This document shows, piece after piece, positions 16,048 to 26,383 of a stretch of DNA of 64,000 nucleotides; position 1 is the stretch's first letter; every line of letters begins with the position of its first letter. A program made the position numbers and the translations under genes. The notes under the pieces were generated by a model. That model saw only the letters and a list, made by a program, of their open reading frames with translations, was not told the DNA's origin and ran no database searches. Source of the stretch: Achromobacter insolitus (GTDB lineage: Bacteria; Pseudomonadota; Gammaproteobacteria; Burkholderiales; Burkholderiaceae_B); contig NZ_NJIF01000007.1 in assembly GCF_002209555.1 (NCBI RefSeq), forward strand, positions 209,188 through 273,187, read 5' to 3'.

Positions 16048-18675
16048 ATGAAGACCATCAAGCCGTTCCGCCTGGGAGTGCTGACTCGTCCCTACCGTTG
16101 GCAACGCCGCGACGTGTTGGGCGTGGCGGTGTTCGCGCTGGTCGACATTGGCCGCACGCCCATGCTGCTCATGGACCAGGAGCTCTGGAAACTGGCTGGA
16201 GCCGAGGCCGGCGGTCTGCTGGACCTGGCCACGCCCAAGCTTTGTCCGGAAGTGCTCGTCTCGGGCCACGCTTATCCGCATGATCCGGCCCACCCCGGCG
16301 CCTGTGCGGTACGCCTGAAGGTCGGCGCGATCGACAAGTCGCTGCTGGTATTCGGCGACCGCTACTGGGTAGACGGCAAGGCCTCCGACCCGCAGCCCTT
16401 CGATCGCATGCGCCTGGACTGGCGGCATGCTTACGGCGGCCCGAGCTGCACCGACAATCCGCTAGGCATTGGCGCGCAGGACGAAGACATCAACGGCGTG
16501 CGCGTGCGCCGGCTACCCAATATCGAAAGCCCGCATGAGCGCATTGCTTCGCCCGCTCAGCGCGTGGCTCCCGCCGGCTTCACGGCCTTGCCCATGGACA
16601 GTCCGCAACGAGCTGCGCGGCTAGGCCGCCAGTATGGCCAGCAATGGCTGGAGCATGACTTCCCGGGGTTCGCGTCCGACATGGACTGGCGCTTCTTCAA
16701 TGCCGCGCCCCCCGATCAATGGGGCGCTCCCAACGCGGCGCTGGCTGGCGGCATGGAATACGAATTGTGGAACATGCATCCCGACCAGCCGCTGCAACGC
16801 GGCCGTCTGCCCGATTGGCACGCCCGTTGTTTCGTCAGCCGCCAAGCGGATGGCAGCGCACTTGAAGAAGTCGCATTGCGCCTCACCACGGCCTGGTTCT
16901 TTCCCGAGCGCAATCAGCTCGCGCTGATCTGGCACGGCGCGCTGGCGGTGCTCGAAGACGATGCAGCCGACATCCTCTACATCATGCCGGCACTGGAACA
17001 TGCGGGCCAGGCGCGCGATGCGGCGCACTATCAAAGGGTGCTGGAACAGCGCCTTGATCCCGATCTCGGCGCCGTCTACGCCCTGCATGACGCTCAGCTG
17101 GTGCCGGAAGACATCTGCGGCGAACTGCCGCAAGCCGCAATGGAAGCCGTTGCCCAGCGCCCCTCGCAGCGCAACCTTTATGCCGGCGCCGCGCGGCGGC
17201 ATGCCCGAGAGCGCGAATCCCTGCTCGCCCAGGGTCTGGATCCCGACTTGTACATGGCGCCGCTAGAACCGCCGCCTCAAGCGCCACGGCTGTCCGACCT
17301 GCCCAACACGATCCAGCGCATGCAACAGGAACTGGAGGAGGCCAAGCGCCTGTCCGGAGGCACCGCCGCCAGGGCGCTGGCCGATCCCAACCTACCATCC
17401 ATGGCCGAAGTCTCGGGTGTCGACATCGACGCGCTGCGCAAGCTGGACAATGACGGCAAACTTCCGGCGGGTTTCGATCCCCGCGTGGTGAAGCGGCACA
17501 TTGCCGACTTTGACGCCAATCCTCATACACAGGCCAAGCGAGCCGGGCAGAATGGCGACGGCGCGCCGCCTCCGCTCAGCGAAACGCTGGCCCCCCAAGT
17601 GCATCAGGCCTATCAGCAATCGGCGCACCAGTTCGCGCCGCCCCCGCCCATGCCACCGCTGCGTGCGCGGCGCACCCGCATGAAGCTGGAAGCGCGGCTG
17701 AAGGGCAACCGGGACTGCCGGGACATGAACCTGACCGGTGCGGACCTGAGCGGCCTGGACCTTTCCGGCGCCGACTTCCAGCGCGCCATTCTGGCGGGCG
17801 CCAAGCTTGTGGACGCGCGGCTGGATGGCAGCAACCTTACCGATGCCGTGCTGGCGGGCGCCGACCTGACGCGCGCCAGCCTGCGCGGCGCCAATATGTC
17901 GCGCGCCAACCTGGGACGCACGCAATGCTTCCAGACGGACTTCAGCGAAAGCCGGATTGCGGAGACCATCTGGGACCATGCAAGCTGCGAGGCATGCAGC
18001 TTTGCCGGCAGCACGTGGCGGCTCGGACGATTGAACCAGGCACGCCTGCGAGGCTGCGATCTGCGCGGCGCATCGTTCGAACAGTGGGCCGCGATGACGG
18101 CAGTCTTCGAAGACTGCCGCTTTCACGACGCGCGGTTGAATCAATGCGTGTTCATGCAGGGAACAATCGCGAACGCCGACTTTTCCCGCGCGGACCTGCA
18201 GCGCGTGAGCTTCATGGATGTGGAGTTTTCCGGCCGCTTCAGCCTGGAGAACGCCACGCTCGATGGCTGCGCCTTCGCCGGCCGCGTCGAGCTTGCCGGG
18301 GCATGCCTGCGTGGCATGCAGTTCAAAGTGGGCAGCATGCGCGGCGCAATGCTCGATCGGGCAGACATGCGCGGCGCGCAGCTCGCGGCGAGCGACTTCT
18401 CGAACTGCCGCTTGCGGGAGGCCGACCTTACCGGCGCGGCCGCCCCCGACACGCACTTCGTGCGCACCGATTTCTCGGGCGCGCGCCTGCGCAACGCCAA
18501 CTTGATCAACAGCTTGCTCGGCAAGGCCGTCTTGCTGCGCGCCGACCTGACGGGCGCCAACCTCTTTCGCGCGGATGTCGCGCAAGCGCAGATGGACGGC
18601 AGCACCGGGCTGCACGACGCCTACGTCCAGGGCGCCAAGCTCTGGCCTGCCCGGCAGCCGGAGAACGCCTCATGA
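16048..18675 (+). CDS. DUF2169 and pentapeptide-repeat protein
   Basis: 875 residues. Residues about 1-320 match the DUF2169 type (FRLGVLTRPYRWQRRDVLGV, DWRHAYGGPSC, DNPLGIG, LIWHG), a family of T6SS adaptors that load PAAR-like DUF4150 proteins onto VgrG. A Pro/Gln-rich linker (about 380-555) follows. From about 565 to 865 there are pentapeptide repeats of the A(D/N)LxG form (LTGADLSGLDLSGADFQRA), predicted to fold as a quadrilateral beta-helix. No enzymatic motif is seen. It starts 2 bp after the small membrane gene and overlaps the next gene by ATGA. DUF2169-pentapeptide fusions are known in such clusters; the partner here is inferred from context. Confidence 0.85.
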   Translation: MKTIKPFRLGVLTRPYRWQRRDVLGVAVFALVDIGRTPMLLMDQELWKLAGAEAGGLLDLATPKLCPEVLVSGHAYPHDPAHPGACAVRLKVGAIDKSLLVFGDRYWVDGKASDPQPFDRMRLDWRHAYGGPSCTDNPLGIGAQDEDINGVRVRRLPNIESPHERIASPAQRVAPAGFTALPMDSPQRAARLGRQYGQQWLEHDFPGFASDMDWRFFNAAPPDQWGAPNAALAGGMEYELWNMHPDQPLQRGRLPDWHARCFVSRQADGSALEEVALRLTTAWFFPERNQLALIWHGALAVLEDDAADILYIMPALEHAGQARDAAHYQRVLEQRLDPDLGAVYALHDAQLVPEDICGELPQAAMEAVAQRPSQRNLYAGAARRHARERESLLAQGLDPDLYMAPLEPPPQAPRLSDLPNTIQRMQQELEEAKRLSGGTAARALADPNLPSMAEVSGVDIDALRKLDNDGKLPAGFDPRVVKRHIADFDANPHTQAKRAGQNGDGAPPPLSETLAPQVHQAYQQSAHQFAPPPPMPPLRARRTRMKLEARLKGNRDCRDMNLTGADLSGLDLSGADFQRAILAGAKLVDARLDGSNLTDAVLAGADLTRASLRGANMSRANLGRTQCFQTDFSESRIAETIWDHASCEACSFAGSTWRLGRLNQARLRGCDLRGASFEQWAAMTAVFEDCRFHDARLNQCVFMQGTIANADFSRADLQRVSFMDVEFSGRFSLENATLDGCAFAGRVELAGACLRGMQFKVGSMRGAMLDRADMRGAQLAASDFSNCRLREADLTGAAAPDTHFVRTDFSGARLRNANLINSLLGKAVLLRADLTGANLFRADVAQAQMDGSTGLHDAYVQGAKLWPARQPENAS

Positions 18676-19730
18676 AGCGGGATCAATTGCTGGACCAGGT
18701 ACGCCATGGCGAACCGATAGCGCACGTCAGCCTGGCCGGCCAAGACTTGCGCGGACTGGATCTCGCGGGCGCATTTTTCGACCAGGTGGATTTGAGCGGC
18801 GCCAAGCTAAGCGATTGCCAGTTGCAGGACAGTCAATTCCTCAACTGCGTGCTGACCGGCCTGGACGCCGCGGGCGCCAACCTGGACACGGCGCGGTTGT
18901 TCCGCTGCCAGGCCCGCGGCGCCGTGCTGGATGGCAGCCATGCCCATGGCATCAGCTTCACCGAATGCGATCTGAGCCGGGCCAGTCTGGATCAGGCCGA
19001 GCTGAGGGAAGCATCCTTCAACTCCACCGCGCTCGAAGAAGCCTGCTTTCGAGCTGCGCGCCTGGAGCGCTCGGTATTCTCGCGCAGCGCCTTGGCGCGC
19101 GCCGACCTATCTCGGGCGTGGATGAGCTTCACCCTGTTTCACCAGTTGGACCTGCGCAACGTCGTGCTGGCAGGCGCCAACGCGGAGAGCACCATGTTCA
19201 TCGAATGCAATCTGGCGGCGCAGGACTTTGCCTCGCAAGCGTACCCGCTCTGCCATTTCACCGACTGTCAGCTGGATGCGGCGGACTTCCGCAATGCAGA
19301 TCTGCGGCAGGCCGGATTCAAGGGTGCATCGTTGCGCGGCGCGCGCTTTGCCGGCGCCTCCGCGCCACAGGCGCTGTTCCCGCAAGCGGATCTGAGCGGC
19401 GCCGACCTGCAGGGCGGCCGCTTCGACGGCTCCATCTGGGCCGAGGCGACCCTGGACGACGCGTCCCTGCGCGGCGCCAGCCTGTCGCTGTGCATTTTTC
19501 AGCGCGCGCGTTGCGCCAAGACCGATTTCCGCGGCGCCAACCTGACCGACGCCGACTTTTCGCTGGCCGACCTGGGCCAGGCCGACCTGCGCGACGCCAC
19601 CTTCCAACGCACGCGCATGCATCGCGCATTGACCCAAGGCACGCGCTGGACGCAGCGCCACGGCATTATCGAAAACGACGCCCCCCTGCTTGAGGCCGAA
19701 CTCTGGTCGGCCGGGCGCGCCCCCACCTGA
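18672..19730 (+). CDS. pentapeptide-repeat protein
   Basis: 352 residues, almost entirely pentapeptide repeats (DLRGLDLAGAFFDQVDLSGA onward) from about residue 20 to 325, giving a long right-handed beta-helix. The ATG at 18672 overlaps the previous stop (ATGA), so translation is coupled; the frame is open far upstream, but only because it runs antiparallel to no stop in the preceding gene. It resembles the C-terminal half of its neighbour and could be a paralogous or split part of it. Function unknown; a structural role in the spike complex is the simplest reading. Confidence 0.8.
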   Translation: MKRDQLLDQVRHGEPIAHVSLAGQDLRGLDLAGAFFDQVDLSGAKLSDCQLQDSQFLNCVLTGLDAAGANLDTARLFRCQARGAVLDGSHAHGISFTECDLSRASLDQAELREASFNSTALEEACFRAARLERSVFSRSALARADLSRAWMSFTLFHQLDLRNVVLAGANAESTMFIECNLAAQDFASQAYPLCHFTDCQLDAADFRNADLRQAGFKGASLRGARFAGASAPQALFPQADLSGADLQGGRFDGSIWAEATLDDASLRGASLSLCIFQRARCAKTDFRGANLTDADFSLADLGQADLRDATFQRTRMHRALTQGTRWTQRHGIIENDAPLLEAELWSAGRAPT

Positions 19731-19774
19731 CCTCGCGCGGCATCGCCGCCCCCTTTTTGCGCAAGGAGATAAAC

Positions 19775-20158
19775 ATGCTCGCTGTCTGCCAGTTGCCCAG
19801 CCTGGCCGTGGGCGTTCCAGACGTCTGCAAGACCCCCGTGCCGCCGATCCCGCATATCGACACGGCAACCTCGGCCATGGGCATTCCCGTGGTCTGGAAC
19901 GTATGGTTGATGGCGGCGCCCGTGCACAACATGGCAACGCTGATACCCGTGACGCTGGGCGATACTGCCGGCGTGGGCGGCGGACTGATTTCGCAGACCT
20001 TCATGGGCCAGTCACGCTACATGACGGGCGCGTTCACCATGCTGGTACGCGGCGCGCCCATCGTTCGCATGACCAGCCTGACCCTGCAGAACACCATCAA
20101 TGCGCCCGGCTTCAAGGCCTATTCGCCACAGCCCGTCATGGTGGTCCTGACGACCTGA
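19775..20158 (+). CDS. PAAR-like DUF4150 spike-tip protein
   Basis: 127 residues, ATG at 19775 with AAGGAG six bases before it. It has the PAAR-like (DUF4150) pattern: an early PDVCKTPVPPIPH with proline-rich loop, IPVVWNVWLMAAPVHNM, and a final SPQPVMVVLTT strand. PAAR-like proteins cap the VgrG needle and are loaded with the help of DUF2169 proteins. It ends after the core fold, so there is no attached toxin domain. It is the last gene of the module, converging on ccsB with 15 bp between them. Confidence 0.85.
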   Translation: MLAVCQLPSLAVGVPDVCKTPVPPIPHIDTATSAMGIPVVWNVWLMAAPVHNMATLIPVTLGDTAGVGGGLISQTFMGQSRYMTGAFTMLVRGAPIVRMTSLTLQNTINAPGFKAYSPQPVMVVLTT

Positions 20159-20173
20159 ACAGGCTGTGCGCAA

Positions 20174-21541
20174 CTACAGTTCGCCGTAGGAGTGCAGCCC
20201 CGACAGGAACATGTTCACGCCCAGGAAGGCAAAGCCCGTGATAAGCAGGCCCATCAGTGCCCAGTAGGCCGCCATGGTGCCGCGCAAGCCCTTGATCAGG
20301 CGCATGTGCAGCCAGGCCGCGTAGTTGAGCCAGACGATCAGCGCCCAGGTTTCCTTCGGATCCCATTGCCAGTACGCACCCCAGGCGTCAGCCGCCCACA
20401 GCGCGCCCAGGATCGTAGCAACGGTGAAAAACGCGAAGCCGATCGCGATGGCGCGATACATGATGTCGTCCAGCACTTCCAGCGAGGGCAGTGCCGCGGC
20501 GATGCGGCGGCGCCCCAGCAGGATCGCGCCGACGATCACCGCGCCCACACCGAAATACAGCATCCAGGTGGCCGACAGGCCATCGGTGCGAAACACCATG
20601 GGCTCGGCGCACAGCAGCACGCCCAGCACGAACAACGGCGCCAGCTTGGCCCACGACGTGGTCTGCCCGTGCTGCTTGATCAGATAGGCAAAGCCCACCA
20701 TCGCCGCCAGCGAGAAAGTGCCGTAGCCGATGAAGTTGGCCGGAACGTGCAGTTTCATCCACCAGCTCTTGAGCGCCGGCACCAACGGCTGGATCTGCCC
20801 GGCGTCGCGCGTGAACGAATACCACAGCAGGAAAACCACCGCCGACGTGACCACCAGCAACACGAAGCCGCCCAGCGCGCGCGTCGCGTACTTGCGTTCG
20901 TAATAGAGATAGAACAGTGCCGTGATCAGCGCAAAGAGCACGAACACTTCATACAGGTTACTGACCGGGATGTGGCCCAGGTCCGGCCCCATCAAGTGCC
21001 CTTCGCGCCACCGCACCAGCAGACCGGTAACGCCGGCAAACACCGCGCCCCAGGTCAGGGCCGTGCCGAGCCACGCGGCGGTGGGGCTGAAGAAGCCGAT
21101 CCAGTAGCAGGCCATGGCCAGTGCAAACAGCGCGCACATCCAGAGAATGGCCGATTGCGACGAGAACAGGTATTTCAGGAAGAAAACCTGCTCGGCCCGG
21201 GCCAGATCATTGCCGTACAGCATCAGCGCCAGTCCGGCCGCGATGGCACAGGCAACCATCAGGCGGCGCAGCGGGCGCCACAGCCAGCCCATCCAGGCCA
21301 GCACCGGCACGGTGCCGCACAGGATGATCTTCTCGTAATAGTCCATCGCGTTGCTGTAGCGGTTCAGGGCGAAGCCCGCGCCCACTGCCAGCAACAGGAA
21401 GAAGACAACGTCGGTCCAGTCGGGCCTGCCGCGCTGCGCGCGGCCGTCACCGGTTTCGGACAGGGCGTCCTGCCAGAGCTGATCCGGCGCGGCGGCCAGC
21501 GATTGCGGCGACGAGGGATGCGTAGTGGTCGTAGTGGACAT
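20174..21541 (-). CDS. ccsB: cytochrome c biogenesis protein CcsB/CcsA (system II heme lyase subunit)
   Basis: 455 residues, integral membrane protein with about eight or more hydrophobic segments. Residues 387-399 read WGAYWQWDPKETW, the tryptophan-rich heme-binding WWD motif of the CcsA/ResC family. It works with ResB to export heme and ligate it to CXXCH motifs on the periplasmic side. The N-terminal 30 residues are Thr/Ser/Pro-rich and variable. It lies 8 bp downstream of resB in the same orientation. Names differ among genomes (CcsA, CcsB, ResC); the function is secure. Confidence 0.93.
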   Translation of the reverse strand: MSTTTTTHPSSPQSLAAAPDQLWQDALSETGDGRAQRGRPDWTDVVFFLLLAVGAGFALNRYSNAMDYYEKIILCGTVPVLAWMGWLWRPLRRLMVACAIAAGLALMLYGNDLARAEQVFFLKYLFSSQSAILWMCALFALAMACYWIGFFSPTAAWLGTALTWGAVFAGVTGLLVRWREGHLMGPDLGHIPVSNLYEVFVLFALITALFYLYYERKYATRALGGFVLLVVTSAVVFLLWYSFTRDAGQIQPLVPALKSWWMKLHVPANFIGYGTFSLAAMVGFAYLIKQHGQTTSWAKLAPLFVLGVLLCAEPMVFRTDGLSATWMLYFGVGAVIVGAILLGRRRIAAALPSLEVLDDIMYRAIAIGFAFFTVATILGALWAADAWGAYWQWDPKETWALIVWLNYAAWLHMRLIKGLRGTMAAYWALMGLLITGFAFLGVNMFLSGLHSYGEL

Positions 21542-21549
21542 AGGAAACC

Positions 21550-23628
21550 TTAAGACCTCTTCTGGCGCAGCAGCGCCTGCTTGAAGCGTTCAAACTCCTG
21601 GTTGAAGTCGAGTGTACGCTTCTGGGACGTCATGGCCGCCAGGACGCTGCTGCCGCCGTTTTGCGGCTTGATCCAGATCCAGATGCGGCGGTCTCGAATA
21701 TAGAACATCGAGAACACGCCCAGGACCAGCAGCAGGCTGCCCAGGTAGACGGTGTTCTTGCCGGGCGTGCGGCTCACCTGGAATACGCTGGCTTGCACGT
21801 GCTTGAAATCGGCCAGCGACAGGAACACGGGCGCCGGATAGACGGTCAGGTCGGACAGTGCCGCCACCGCCAGGCGCGACCACACGGCGGCGCGCTCGCC
21901 GTCCGGGCCCTCGGTCGCCACGGCGGGCAGGCCGGCGCGCTCGCGCTCGATGGCACGCAATTCGTTCATGCTGGCGCCGATCAGGCGGATCACGACGTCG
22001 GCAGCCCGTTCCAGGTCTTGCGGCGGCGTATTGGCCTGCAGGAACGAGGCCACGGCTTGCAAGCCGCCGGAGGCAAAGGTTTCCAACGCGCGCTCCGCGG
22101 CCGTCTGCAGGGGTTGACGATCCGTCCCCGACGGGCTGTTGCGCTCGGCGAAGCGGCGCGCGGCTTCCTGGCGCACCGCCGGATCGGCCAGGGTGGCCCG
22201 CAGCCGCATGAATTCGGCAATCGAACTATCGTCGTCCGCCGGAATGCGTAGATAGCGGAAGGGTTCGGAGGCATTGTTGCGCACGCCCGCCAGGAACACG
22301 CTGGCACCATCCAGCTCCACAGGCAGCATGTAGTTCTGGAATTCATGGGCCTGGCCGGCGTCGTCGATCAGCTTGTATTCGACACTGGGACCGACATTGC
22401 GCAGGTTTTCGTTCTTCTTGCCTGCGGCGCTGCCGGAGACGGAAGCGACATGCTCGGCAAAGCTCTGATTGCCGCCCTTGGGAGCGCCGCCGGTGAGATC
22501 CTCTACGTTGATGGGGCGCAGCGCCGTGATTTCGACGCCCATGCTGCGCGCCCCGCGCGCGGTGTGAGCAGTTACTTCGCTGCTCTTGCCCACGGTGCCG
22601 TCCACTGCGAAAGTAGCGATTTCAGATCCTACTAGCGGATAGCCTTTCAGCGTTACCGTACTGCCGCCGTCGTCGAAACTGGACTGGTAGACGGTCATGC
22701 CCTTGAAGCGCAGCGGCTCGTTGACCTCGATGGTGGAATCGAAGGTCTTGCCCGTATCCGGATCAGTGACCTCCACCTCGCTGGCGAAACGGCTGGGCAT
22801 GCCGGTGGAGTAATAGTCCACCACGAATTTCTTGAGCTTGAGCGTGAAGGGCATCGGCTGGACCAGCGCGCCGTCGCCCACCATCACGACCGCCGTGCTG
22901 GCCTGCCCGCCCTCAGGCACCAGCACACTGGCGCGGAAGCTCGGATTGTCGACCGACAGGCGGCCGCTTTCCGGGACTTCCGAAATCAGCATGTTTTCGA
23001 CGATGGGCTTCTTACCGCCGAACATGACCTGCAAGCGCACCGGCAGTTCGCTGTCCAGCAGGCCTCCAATACAGATGATGACCATGGCCGCGTGGGCAAA
23101 CACGTAGCCCAGCCGGTTGGCGCTGCCTTTCTTGGCCGCCAGCAGCACCCCGTCCGCATCCTGGCGTTCGCGCACGGCATAGCCCAGCCGGCCCAGCAGG
23201 GACTTCAGGCCAGCGGCCGTCTGTGGCACGTCGGTGGGCTCGTCGGTTTCCACCCGGTGCGGGAAGGCGCGCAGGCTGCTGGCGCGCACATGTTCGCGGA
23301 ACGAGCGCGCATCGCGCAGCATCTTGGGCGCGTTGCGGATCAGGCAGACCGAAGTCGACACGACCAGGAACCCCATGATCAGCAGGAACCACCAGCTGTT
23401 GTAGACATGCCAGATCGAGAACTTGTCGAACACCTCGAACCAGAACGGACCGAACTGATCGATGTAATTGTTGGACGAGCGGTTCTGCTGCAACACCGTT
23501 CCGACCAGGCTCGCCACGCAGATGAACATCAGCAGGCTGACGGCAAAACGCATCGAACCCAGCAATTCGAAGAAATCGCCGGGCAAGCTGCGCAAGGAGG
23601 GACGGGAGTGTGTACGGGTCGAATTCAT
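21550..23628 (-). CDS. resB: cytochrome c biogenesis protein ResB (Ccs1)
   Basis: 692 residues. ResB/Ccs1 family: LLGSMRFAVSLLMFICVASLVGTVLQQ at about 22-48 is the first of several membrane segments, then QFGPFWFEVFDKF. A large periplasmic domain of several hundred residues is followed by a final membrane helix (NTVYLGSLLLVLGVFSMFYI near 640). It partners with CcsB in system II maturation and reduces apocytochrome thiols. Upstream of the ATG lie a hairpin and a T-run with no Shine-Dalgarno, so the start is uncertain; an ATG at 23553 is in frame but removes residues before the first helix. Confidence 0.92.
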   Translation of the reverse strand: MNSTRTHSRPSLRSLPGDFFELLGSMRFAVSLLMFICVASLVGTVLQQNRSSNNYIDQFGPFWFEVFDKFSIWHVYNSWWFLLIMGFLVVSTSVCLIRNAPKMLRDARSFREHVRASSLRAFPHRVETDEPTDVPQTAAGLKSLLGRLGYAVRERQDADGVLLAAKKGSANRLGYVFAHAAMVIICIGGLLDSELPVRLQVMFGGKKPIVENMLISEVPESGRLSVDNPSFRASVLVPEGGQASTAVVMVGDGALVQPMPFTLKLKKFVVDYYSTGMPSRFASEVEVTDPDTGKTFDSTIEVNEPLRFKGMTVYQSSFDDGGSTVTLKGYPLVGSEIATFAVDGTVGKSSEVTAHTARGARSMGVEITALRPINVEDLTGGAPKGGNQSFAEHVASVSGSAAGKKNENLRNVGPSVEYKLIDDAGQAHEFQNYMLPVELDGASVFLAGVRNNASEPFRYLRIPADDDSSIAEFMRLRATLADPAVRQEAARRFAERNSPSGTDRQPLQTAAERALETFASGGLQAVASFLQANTPPQDLERAADVVIRLIGASMNELRAIERERAGLPAVATEGPDGERAAVWSRLAVAALSDLTVYPAPVFLSLADFKHVQASVFQVSRTPGKNTVYLGSLLLVLGVFSMFYIRDRRIWIWIKPQNGGSSVLAAMTSQKRTLDFNQEFERFKQALLRQKRS

Positions 23629-23629
23629 G

Positions 23630-23663
23630 AAAAAAGGGGGGCCGCGCTATCGGCTACCCCCCT
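23630..23663 (-). terminator. Rho-independent terminator after cytochrome c4
   Basis: On the minus strand a GGGGG-(bulge)-GCCG / CGGC-CCCCC stem is followed by six Ts that run right up to the resB ATG. It is placed to end the cytochrome c4 transcript and perhaps attenuate reading into resB. Confidence 0.65.
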
Positions 23664-23746
23664 CATAGACAGCGCGCGGCGGAACGAGGTTCCGCTGCGC
23701 TAAGTTTGCAGAACGCGGACCAGCCGCGCGCGTGGCGGGCTTGCGC

Positions 23747-24448
23747 CTACCGCAGGCCGGCGGCGTAGTCCGACACGGCCTTGATGTCGGCGTCCGACAT
23801 GCGGTCCGCGATGGCGAACATCACGTCGTTCTTACGGTCGCCACTGCGGAACAGCTTCAGCTGTTCTTCGATATACATGGGGAACTGGCCCGACAGCCGG
23901 GGGTACTGGCTGGGGATGCCGGCGCCATTGGCAGAATGGCACGAGGCGCATGCCGGAACCTTGCGATCCGGCAAGCCGCCGCGCCAGATCTTTTGACCCA
24001 GATCAACAAGCTTCTCCTGGCCGGCCGTGGCGGGCTCCTTGAGCGGCTGTTGCGCCAGGTACAGCGCGATGTTCTGCATGTCGGCGGGCGTCAGGTTCTG
24101 CGCCATAGCCGTCATCGGGGTGGGATTGCCGCCTGCACCGTTGCGCACCGGCAACTTGGCGCCGGGCTTGACCTGGAAGTCCGCCAACTGCTTGGCCAGG
24201 TACTCGTGGGACTGCGCGGCCAGGTTGGGATTCACCGGGATGGTGCTATTGCCCGCCGCGCCATGACAGGACGCACAGGCGATGATGCCTCTGGCCGCAT
24301 CACCCTGGTCAAACAGCTGTCCGCCCTTGGCGGCATCAGGTTTTACCGGGCCCGCAGCGCCTTCGGCGGCGAAACTCGTAGTAGATAAGGCGGAGGCGCC
24401 GAGCAACAGCCCGCTCGCAACCAACATCCGGGACAGCACACGCTTCAT
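23747..24448 (-). CDS. cytochrome c4 (dihaem)
   Basis: 233-residue exported dihaem cytochrome. The signal peptide is MKRVLSRMLVASGLLLGASA onward, cleaved near AAEG at residue 29. Haem motifs CASCH occur at residues 58-62 and 167-171, in two homologous halves. It shuttles electrons in the periplasm to terminal oxidases. The ATG at 24448 has GAGG eight bases upstream; the longer frame to 24508 would prefix the signal peptide. It lies beside the resB-ccsB maturation genes that would attach its haems, and divergent from engB across 241 bp. Confidence 0.93.
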   Translation of the reverse strand: MKRVLSRMLVASGLLLGASALSTTSFAAEGAAGPVKPDAAKGGQLFDQGDAARGIIACASCHGAAGNSTIPVNPNLAAQSHEYLAKQLADFQVKPGAKLPVRNGAGGNPTPMTAMAQNLTPADMQNIALYLAQQPLKEPATAGQEKLVDLGQKIWRGGLPDRKVPACASCHSANGAGIPSQYPRLSGQFPMYIEEQLKLFRSGDRKNDVMFAIADRMSDADIKAVSDYAAGLR

Positions 24449-24658
24449 GAAGACCTCGACGATCGCATCGATCAAGGCGCAAAAAGGCGCCCACGCCTGC
24501 CCGCACACCCTGGAATACCGTATCGAACCTGTTTTGCCTTCCTGCCTGCGATGTTGCTGCGAACTTGCCGGATAAAGCGTTCAGCAAGCTAAACAGTAAG
24601 CAAAAAAGACGGCTCCGCGCACGGGGACCACTGTTGCAAACGCCGGATTATACAATAG

Positions 24659-26326
<1,668 letters not shown>

Positions 26327-26383
26327 ACGTTCACGGCGTCGCGGGTCGGGCCGGCACGGGCCTCCCGCGATGCGTACCGTGGA

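Noticed and set aside
26333..26375. Possible terminator between hemB and the EamA gene
   Set aside because: TCGCGGG/CCCGCGA arms exist at 26339-26370, but there is no T-run on either strand.
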